Made by a program: the position numbers and the translations under genes. From contig JBBSEZ010000382.1 of assembly GCA_038239195.1 (NCBI GenBank), forward strand, positions 1-9,700: a stretch of 9,700 nt of DNA. Reading direction: 5' to 3'. Shown one piece after another: positions 4,948 to 9,700 of this stretch (the stretch's first letter is position 1; every line of letters begins with the position of its first letter). The notes under the pieces are model-generated. The model was not told the DNA's origin and ran no database searches. It saw only the letters and a list, made by a program, of their open reading frames with translations. Origin of the DNA: JBBSEZ01 sp038239195. GTDB lineage: Bacteria > Planctomycetota > Planctomycetia > Gemmatales > Gemmataceae.

Positions 4948-5697
4948 ATGTCCACCGAAAAGGCCCTCGCCCTCGTCTTGCGCACCACCGACTGGAGCGA
5001 ATCGAGCCGGATCGCGACTCTGTGGACGCGCGAGTTTGGGAAGGTGCGCGGCGTCGCCAAGGGCGGTCGCCGGCTGCGCTCCAACTTCGAAAGCGCCCTT
5101 GACTTGCTGACGCTGTGCAGTATCGTCCTGCTCCGCAAATCATCGGGGGCCATGGACCTGTTGACCGAGGCTCGGGTGGTGCGGCGCTTCCCGCTTTTGC
5201 GGAGCGACCTGGGGGCGCTTTACGCCTCCTACTACGTCGCCGAGCTGCTGGCCGACTGGACGGAGGAGAATGACCCGCACCCTGCTCTGTTCGACGAGGC
5301 GGTGTCCGCGCTCGAAGACCTGGGCACGGGCGAAGGGGCCGGCGCGGGGCTCGGGCCTCGCGTGGCGCGCTTCGAGCTGGTGCTGCTGCGCGAGCTCGGC
5401 CACGTGCCCGTGCTCGACCGCTGCGTCGAGTGTAGCGGGCCGATCGGCGGGCAGCGGCTGCTGTTTAGCCCCGAAGCAGGCGGGACCTTGTGCCCGCGCT
5501 GCCAGGGACGGCCGCGCGAGGCAAGGCCGCTCTCGGCCGCCGGGGCGGCCGCCTTGCGGGAGCTGGCCGAGGGGGGAAGCGCCTGGCGGCGCCCCTGGGA
5601 CGAGAGCGTGCGCGAGGAGGTGCGCCAGGTGCTTGGCCTCTACGTGACCTACGTGCGCGGCCGCCGGCCGCGCCTGTTGCCTTATCTGGGGAGTTGA
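4948..5697 (+). CDS. recO: DNA repair protein RecO
   Basis: RecO works with RecR (and RecF) to load RecA on SSB-coated single-stranded DNA and to anneal complementary strands in gap repair. The 249-residue length is typical. The N-terminal OB-fold (about 1-80) contains KALALVLRTTDWSESSRIAT, then FGKVRGVAKGGRR, the standard RecO opening. A helical domain follows (about 85-155), with LYASYYVAELLADWTEENDP as the usual family segment. A four-cysteine zinc site (Cys159, Cys162, Cys182, Cys185) lies in RCVECSGPI and TLCPRCQG. The C-terminus ends in a helix and the LPYLGS tail. The ATG is preceded by AAGGGAG six bases upstream. The next gene's TTG start is four bases past the recO stop, suggesting translational coupling. 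Because the hairpin separates it from the VOC gene, recO may have its own transcript start, but I see no clear promoter. Confidence 0.94.
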   Translation: MSTEKALALVLRTTDWSESSRIATLWTREFGKVRGVAKGGRRLRSNFESALDLLTLCSIVLLRKSSGAMDLLTEARVVRRFPLLRSDLGALYASYYVAELLADWTEENDPHPALFDEAVSALEDLGTGEGAGAGLGPRVARFELVLLRELGHVPVLDRCVECSGPIGGQRLLFSPEAGGTLCPRCQGRPREARPLSAAGAAALRELAEGGSAWRRPWDESVREEVRQVLGLYVTYVRGRRPRLLPYLGS

Positions 5698-5701
5698 GCC
5701 C

Positions 5702-7066
5702 TTGAACACGGAGCGAAAACGGCGGAAGGGCAGGCGGGGCTGGCCGAAGCTCCTGCTGGCCCCCCTGGCGGGCTGCCTCCTCGGGGGGCCTGGCTGCGTC
5801 GGTCCAGGGGTCGGCCCCGCGGACGCCCCGCCGAACCTGATCGCAGGGGCCGGCGTCTCGGCCGGCGGCACGGTCCCGACCTGGCACGAGATCAAGGACA
5901 CCCTCGGGCTCACCCGAACCGGAGCGACGGTGGCCCCGCCCGCCGATAGCCTCGTGCTGCGCGGCGAGAGCCTGGTGCCCGAAAAGAGCAACATCCTGCT
6001 CGTGGATGCCAAGGGCAAACCGACCGCCGATGCCCGCATGATCGCCGCTCGCGAGGCGTTTCGGCAGGAGAACTACGCCCGCGCCGAGGACATGTTCTAC
6101 GACGTCGCCGACGACAAGAACACGTCCGCCACGCTCGCCGCCGAGGCGATCTTCTACCGCGCCGAGTGCCTGCGCTTGCAGGGCCACTACCCCAAGGCGG
6201 CCGATCTCTACGTGGACCTGATGAACAAGTTCCACCACAACCCGTACCGCGAGCAGGCCATCCAGCACATGTTCGAGATCGCCAACTACTGGCTCGAGGA
6301 CACGCGCGAGGAGATGAAGGAGGAGAAGGAGAAGCGCGAGGGCAAGCGCTGGTTCGTCTGGCCGCGCTTCATCAGCTTCGACAAGACCAAGCCGATCCTC
6401 GACCGCGAAGGCCGCGCCGTCGAGAAGCTGGAGCAGGTGCGCCTCTACGACATCAGCGGCCCCCTGGCGGACCAGGCGCTGTTCATGGCCGGGACCGTGA
6501 AGCTGTTCAACGAGAACTACCGCGAGGCCGACCACTACTTCAGCCAGATCCACAAGCGACACCCGGAGAGCCCCCTGGCGCCCAAGGCCGTCGAGCTCGC
6601 CATCTTCTGCAAACACATGAGCACGGGCGGCTCCGATTACGACGGGCGCAAGGTCGCCGAGGCGCGACAACTGGTGCAGGACGCCTACCGAAAATACCCG
6701 GAACTGGTGAAGACGAAACGCGAGTTCCTCGAACGGCAGATGCAGGGGATCACGCTACAGCAGGCCGAGACCGACTTCAACACGGCGGAGTTCTACAAGC
6801 GCACCGGCCACCCGGCCTCGGCCTACTGGTATTATGAAGTGGTGCGGCGGCGCTACCCCGGCACGAAGTACGCGGAGAAATCGACGGAGCGCATGACCGA
6901 GATCCGCGCCCGGCTGGAGAAGGACCAGGTCGCCCTGCCGGGGGCTGGCCCGGCGCCCCCAGGGCCCGCCTCGGATCGTTCGTGGCAACCGCCCGCGCAG
7001 GCCGGCCCGCCCGTGGCGGCGACGCCGGCGCCGCCCAACCGAATGCCCGCGTTGCCCTCGCGCTGA
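5702..7066 (+). CDS. BamD-like TPR lipoprotein (outer-membrane assembly type)
   Basis: The protein has 454 residues. A basic N-terminus (MNTERKRRKGRRG) is followed by a short hydrophobic stretch and a lipobox LAGC with Cys25 as probable lipidation site; GPGC at Cys32 is a weaker alternative. TPR-like units begin near residue 114: AREAFRQENYARAEDMFYDV, then AIFYRAECLRLQGHYPKAAD, ALFMAGTVKLFNENYREADH, and FNTAEFYKRTGHPASAYWYY. The helix-turn-helix rhythm with PxxxxxxA spacing resembles YfiO/BamD, which supports the beta-barrel assembly machine in the outer membrane. It is longer than BamD (about 245 residues), with a charged insert (about 200-245) and a Pro/Ala-rich tail (about 411-454). The start is TTG, with GGGGAG eight bases upstream. 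The neighbouring LptE-like gene supports an envelope role; true BamD orthology is inference. Confidence 0.8.
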   Translation: MNTERKRRKGRRGWPKLLLAPLAGCLLGGPGCVGPGVGPADAPPNLIAGAGVSAGGTVPTWHEIKDTLGLTRTGATVAPPADSLVLRGESLVPEKSNILLVDAKGKPTADARMIAAREAFRQENYARAEDMFYDVADDKNTSATLAAEAIFYRAECLRLQGHYPKAADLYVDLMNKFHHNPYREQAIQHMFEIANYWLEDTREEMKEEKEKREGKRWFVWPRFISFDKTKPILDREGRAVEKLEQVRLYDISGPLADQALFMAGTVKLFNENYREADHYFSQIHKRHPESPLAPKAVELAIFCKHMSTGGSDYDGRKVAEARQLVQDAYRKYPELVKTKREFLERQMQGITLQQAETDFNTAEFYKRTGHPASAYWYYEVVRRRYPGTKYAEKSTERMTEIRARLEKDQVALPGAGPAPPGPASDRSWQPPAQAGPPVAATPAPPNRMPALPSR

Positions 7067-7070
7067 TGGG

Positions 7071-7133
7071 GCGAGCGGGGGGCGTTCGCCCCCTGTTGAG
7101 CGCCCCAACAGGGGACTAACGCCCCCCGCTCGC
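7071..7133. repeat. Long near-perfect palindrome between the two lipoprotein genes
   Basis: The arms GCGAGCGGGGGGCGTT (7071-7086) and AACGCCCCCCGCTCGC (7118-7133) pair perfectly over 16 bp. The inner arms CCCCTGTTG (7090-7098) and CAACAGGGG (7106-7114) pair over 9 bp around a 7-base loop. A symmetric 3+3 mismatch separates the two stems. There is no T-run. The folded RNA would be very stable and starts four bases after the stop of the TPR gene, so it could attenuate transcription or shield mRNA. Its compact layout also fits a dispersed palindromic repeat. Confidence 0.78.
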
Positions 7134-7173
7134 GACCGCCCCGATTCTCTCGCCCACGGAAGGAGCCCCAAAC

Positions 7174-7941
7174 GTGATTGCTGCCCCCAAGCGCCCTCTG
7201 CGCGAGAGGCTGGCCCGGCGCTCCTTGCTCGGGCTGGCCGCGCTGGCCGGTCTGGCGTTGCTCTTGCCCGCGTGCGAATGGGACGGGCACTTCACGGTCC
7301 TCGGCTACACCACGAAGCCAAACTACGACTGCAACATCAAGACCATCCGGGTGCCGATCTTCCGCAACAACACCTACTGGACCGTGACGCCAGTGCCCGG
7401 CCTGGAGATGGACCTGACGCGTGCCGTCGTCGCCGCCATCGAACAACGCACGCCCTACAAGGTGAAGCAGGACGGCGCCGACACCGAGCTCATCGGCGCG
7501 ATCCTCGCCTTTACGAAGGCGCCGCTCAGCGTCAACCAGTTCAACTACCCCCGGGAGATCGAGACGACGCTCAGCGTCGATCTGATCTGGCGCGACCTGC
7601 GCACCGGGGAGGTGCTCAGCAAGGCGTCGCGCCGCCCCGGGCAACCGGTGCCGCTGGACAGGGCCCCAGCGCTGCTCGGGTCCGACCCTCCCGTGTCGCC
7701 CGGGACCAGGCCCTTCCTCACCCCCTCGATGCCCACCTTGCCCTCCGTCGATAGTTCCCCGGCCGTGACCGGGCCCGAGAACCTGATGATCGGCCCCGAC
7801 GGCAAGCCGATCGTGCCCGTCAACATCCGCTCCGTGGGCCACTTCTACTCCGAGCTCGGCGGTTCCCTGACCACCGCCCAGAAGGAAAACATCGATCGCA
7901 TGGCGATCCGCATCACCGAGGTGATGGAGAAGGGCTGGTAG
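7174..7941 (+). CDS. LptE-family lipoprotein
   Basis: LptE plugs the LptD barrel and helps deliver lipopolysaccharide to the outer membrane. This 255-residue protein has a basic N-terminus, a hydrophobic signal (about 17-33) and a lipobox LPAC with Cys34 as lipidation site. The mature part shows the LptE pattern: LGYTTKPNYDCNIKTIRVPI (43-62), then FRNNTYW, GLEMDLTRAVVAAIEQRTPY (76-95), ADTELIGAILAF (102-113) and the strand IETTLSVDLIWRDLRTGEVL (129-148). A Pro/Ser-rich stretch of about 60 residues (154-213) interrupts the fold before the last helix (LTTAQKENIDRMAIRITEVM). The GTG start has AGGAG eight bases upstream. LptE sequences diverge widely, so family membership is good but orthology less certain; lpt partners are not in the window. 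folP starts five bases after the stop, indicating an operon. Confidence 0.82.
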   Translation: MIAAPKRPLRERLARRSLLGLAALAGLALLLPACEWDGHFTVLGYTTKPNYDCNIKTIRVPIFRNNTYWTVTPVPGLEMDLTRAVVAAIEQRTPYKVKQDGADTELIGAILAFTKAPLSVNQFNYPREIETTLSVDLIWRDLRTGEVLSKASRRPGQPVPLDRAPALLGSDPPVSPGTRPFLTPSMPTLPSVDSSPAVTGPENLMIGPDGKPIVPVNIRSVGHFYSELGGSLTTAQKENIDRMAIRITEVMEKGW

Positions 7942-7946
7942 CCGCC

Positions 7947-8813
7947 ATGTCCGACCGCCTGAGCTGGCAACTTCGCGACCGCACCCTCTTTCTCGATGGC
8001 CCCGCCCTGGTCATGGGGATCGTGAACGTCACGCCCGACAGCTTCTCCGACGGGGGCCAGTTCGCCACGACCGAGAGCGCCGTCGCGCAGGGCCTCGAGC
8101 TGGTGCGGCAAGGGGCCGACCTCCTCGACGTGGGCGGGGAATCGACCAGGCCGGGCTCTCAGCCCGTCTCCCTCGAGGAGGAACTGGCCCGCGTCGTCCC
8201 TGTCGTGCGCGAGCTGAGGCGCCAGGTAAACGTCCCCCTTTCGGTGGACACCAGCAAGGCGGCCGTGGCGCGCGCCGCCCTCGAAGCAGGCGCCGACGTC
8301 ATCAACGACGTCACTGCCCTGCGAGGCGACGGCGAAATGGGCCCGGTGGTCCGCGCCTTCCAGGCCGGCATCATCCTCATGCACATGCAGGGGGGCCCCA
8401 TGACGATGCAGGTCGCGCCAGCCTACGCCGACGTGGTGGAGGAGGTGACGAACTTTCTGGAGGCGAGGTTGCAGGCGGCGACGGATCTGGGTATAGCAGG
8501 GCGGCAGGTGGTGCTCGACCCCGGCATTGGCTTCGGGAAGAGGACGAAGCACAACCTGCAACTGCTGGCGGAGCTGGGCAGCCTGAAGAAGCTCGGCCGG
8601 CCCGTCTGCCTGGGCGTGTCGCGCAAGGGGCTCCTGGGCAAGCTACTCGATCGGCCTCGGGGCCAGCGCCTGGGGGGCTCGCTGGCGGCGGCCTGTCACG
8701 CCCTGGCCCACGCAACGGCGCAGGTCCTCCGCGTCCACGACGTGGCGGAGACGCGCGACGCCGTGGTCCTGTTCGAGGCGCTCTCGAAGACAAGGAGGGA
8801 GGAGCCATCTTGA
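7947..8813 (+). CDS. folP: Dihydropteroate synthase
   Basis: FolP joins 6-hydroxymethyl-7,8-dihydropterin pyrophosphate with p-aminobenzoate to give dihydropteroate in folate synthesis; it is the sulfonamide target and a cytoplasmic TIM barrel. All signature motifs are present in 288 residues: MGIVNVTPDSFSDGG (23-37), LLDVGGESTRPG (59-70), SVDTSK (99-104), INDVTALRGDGEM (119-131), DPGIGFGK (191-198), GVSRKG (223-228) and RVHDV (262-266). The loop after MHMQG reads GPMTMQ, where GTP-x-TMQ is usual, so the Thr is replaced by Gly. The ATG start is five bases after the preceding stop, with no strong ribosome binding site, which suggests coupling to the lipoprotein gene. The stop overlaps the cdaA start by four bases (TTGA). 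The folP-cdaA order is widespread in bacteria. Confidence 0.96.
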   Translation: MSDRLSWQLRDRTLFLDGPALVMGIVNVTPDSFSDGGQFATTESAVAQGLELVRQGADLLDVGGESTRPGSQPVSLEEELARVVPVVRELRRQVNVPLSVDTSKAAVARAALEAGADVINDVTALRGDGEMGPVVRAFQAGIILMHMQGGPMTMQVAPAYADVVEEVTNFLEARLQAATDLGIAGRQVVLDPGIGFGKRTKHNLQLLAELGSLKKLGRPVCLGVSRKGLLGKLLDRPRGQRLGGSLAAACHALAHATAQVLRVHDVAETRDAVVLFEALSKTRREEPS

Positions 8814-9646
8814 GCGATCGCCTGACGCAACTCTACGACGCGGCGACCACGCACGACCTGGTGGAGATCGGCATCCTCGCCGTCACGATCTTCTTCGTAT
8901 TGCGCTTTCTCGGCAAGACGCGCGGGGCCGGGATGGTGCGCGGACTGGGCATGGTCGTGCTGGGCGTTTTCCTGATCGCGCAGGTCGTCATCGGCAGCTT
9001 CAACCTGACCGTCCTGGGCAGGGTCCTCGACTACCTGCTGACGACCGTGCTGCTCGGCATGCTGGTGATCTTCCAACCCGAACTGCGCCGGGGGCTCATG
9101 CTTCTGGGGCGCTACCGAATGCTCCGCTACCTGGTGCGCGACCAGCAGTACCCGATCGCCGACAAACTGGCGGACGCCGCCGAGGCACTTTCGCGGGAGT
9201 GCGTCGGGGCCCTGATCGTCATCGAGCGCGAGATGACGCTGGCGCAGTACATCGAGACGGGCGAGGCGCTGGACTGCGAGGTGTCGGCCACGCTGCTGCG
9301 GGCGATCTTCTGCAAGCGCAGTCCCCTGCACGACGGCGCCGTGATCCTGTCGGAAGGCCGCATCGCGGCGGCGGCCTGCCAGTTGCCCCTGGGCCAGCCG
9401 CCCGAAGGGGCCAGCACTCACGTGGGAATGCGCCACCGCTCGGCCCTGTGCATGAGTGAAGAGACCGATGCGGTGCTCCTCGTCGTCAGCGAAGAGACCG
9501 GCCGCATCTCCCTCGCCGTCGCCGGCCGGCTCGAGCCGGTGCCGCGCGAGAACCTGTCCCGCCGCCTGGCCGACCTGGTCAGCTCGCGCGGGCAGGCCGG
9601 GCGGCGACCGTCGGCCCCGGCCGCGACCGAGCGCTCGGCCGCGTAG
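8810..9646 (+). CDS. cdaA: Diadenylate cyclase CdaA (c-di-AMP synthase)
   Basis: CdaA condenses two ATP into cyclic di-AMP, a messenger controlling potassium and osmotic balance and wall homeostasis. The 278-residue protein has three predicted membrane helices (about 17-34, 44-62 and 73-88), the conserved FQPELRR junction (88-94) and a cytoplasmic DAC domain (about 115-240). The catalytic motifs are intact: LHDGAVI with Asp175-Gly176-Ala177, and MRHRSALCMSEETDA with Arg208-His209-Arg210 and Glu217 or Glu218. A low-complexity Arg/Ala/Pro tail (about 258-278) follows. The start is TTG within a TTGA overlap with folP, with GGAGG and GGAG motifs just upstream (8794-8804), so translation is likely coupled. 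In many bacteria the regulator gene cdaR and glmM come next; only 54 bases remain here, with a palindrome in them. Confidence 0.95.
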   Translation: MSDRLTQLYDAATTHDLVEIGILAVTIFFVLRFLGKTRGAGMVRGLGMVVLGVFLIAQVVIGSFNLTVLGRVLDYLLTTVLLGMLVIFQPELRRGLMLLGRYRMLRYLVRDQQYPIADKLADAAEALSRECVGALIVIEREMTLAQYIETGEALDCEVSATLLRAIFCKRSPLHDGAVILSEGRIAAAACQLPLGQPPEGASTHVGMRHRSALCMSEETDAVLLVVSEETGRISLAVAGRLEPVPRENLSRRLADLVSSRGQAGRRPSAPAATERSAA

Positions 9647-9670
9647 CAGTCCGGCAGGAAAAAGCCTCCT

Positions 9671-9700
9671 TGTAGGACGGCCCTCCTGAGCCGTCCTACA
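9671..9700. repeat. Palindrome downstream of cdaA, reaching the window end
   Basis: TGTAGGACGGC (9671-9681) and GCCGTCCTACA (9690-9700) pair perfectly over 11 bp around an 8-base loop. It begins 24 bases after the cdaA stop. The pairing may extend past the window edge. No T-run is visible. The form is that of a dispersed palindromic repeat or a terminator stem. Confidence 0.7.

Noticed and set aside
5465..6670. A 401-codon minus-strand open frame opposite recO and the TPR lipoprotein gene.
   Set aside because: It is a mirror of strongly biased codons on the + strand, rich in Val/Leu/Ala/Arg repeats with no family motif, and opposite two well-supported genes.
6853..7842. A 329-codon minus-strand open frame opposite the LptE-like gene.
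   Set aside because: Its composition (Gly/Arg/His-rich) is typical of an antisense shadow, and the + strand shows a lipobox and LptE motifs.

Overview
The window is GC-rich, and its genes strongly favour G or C in third codon positions. The gene content points to a planctomycete, most likely of the Gemmataceae. It carries a secreted TIGR03067-type protein (a family greatly expanded in that group), a BamD-like TPR lipoprotein next to an LptE-like lipoprotein (a diderm envelope), and planctomycete-style YbeY and FolP-CdaA. The taxonomic call is inference from gene content; no rRNA or tRNA gene is present.

The window has two parts. The left part (about 1-3,900) is accessory and partly decayed. 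In order it holds a short 3' end that resembles a transposase (3-131, +); an 89-residue protein that looks like the C-terminal piece of a polymorphic toxin (149-418, -); about 400 bases with no gene; a complete Sir2/CobB-type NAD-dependent deacylase (834-1622, -); a doubtful 44-codon reading frame (1749-1883, -); and a secreted TIGR03067-type protein with a promoter and a structured leader (2000-2434, -). After these come the stub of an integron-type tyrosine recombinase, whose start codon seems mutated (2694-2900, +), a structured purine/pyrimidine element, and a broken phage terminase large-subunit gene (3044-3711, -). The terminase lesions can be read one by one: a nonsense codon, an internal deletion with frameshift, an 8-bp tandem duplication, and an extra base in a G/C run.

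The right part (about 3,900-9,700) is a compact, co-oriented housekeeping block, all on the + strand: ybeY (rRNA maturation endonuclease), a small VOC/glyoxalase-fold protein, recO, a BamD-like TPR lipoprotein, an LptE-like lipoprotein, folP (dihydropteroate synthase) and cdaA (membrane diadenylate cyclase). The folP-cdaA pair overlaps by four bases. Two envelope-assembly lipoproteins thus sit directly upstream of folate synthesis and c-di-AMP signalling genes.

Three long, near-perfect palindromes of unrelated sequence lie just downstream of genes in this block (4869-4930, 7071-7133, 9671-9700). None has a T-tract, so they look as much like dispersed palindromic repeats as like terminators. 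I found no CRISPR array, complete insertion sequence or convincing new multi-gene defence system. The most informative parts are the phage/integrase graveyard and the palindromes.
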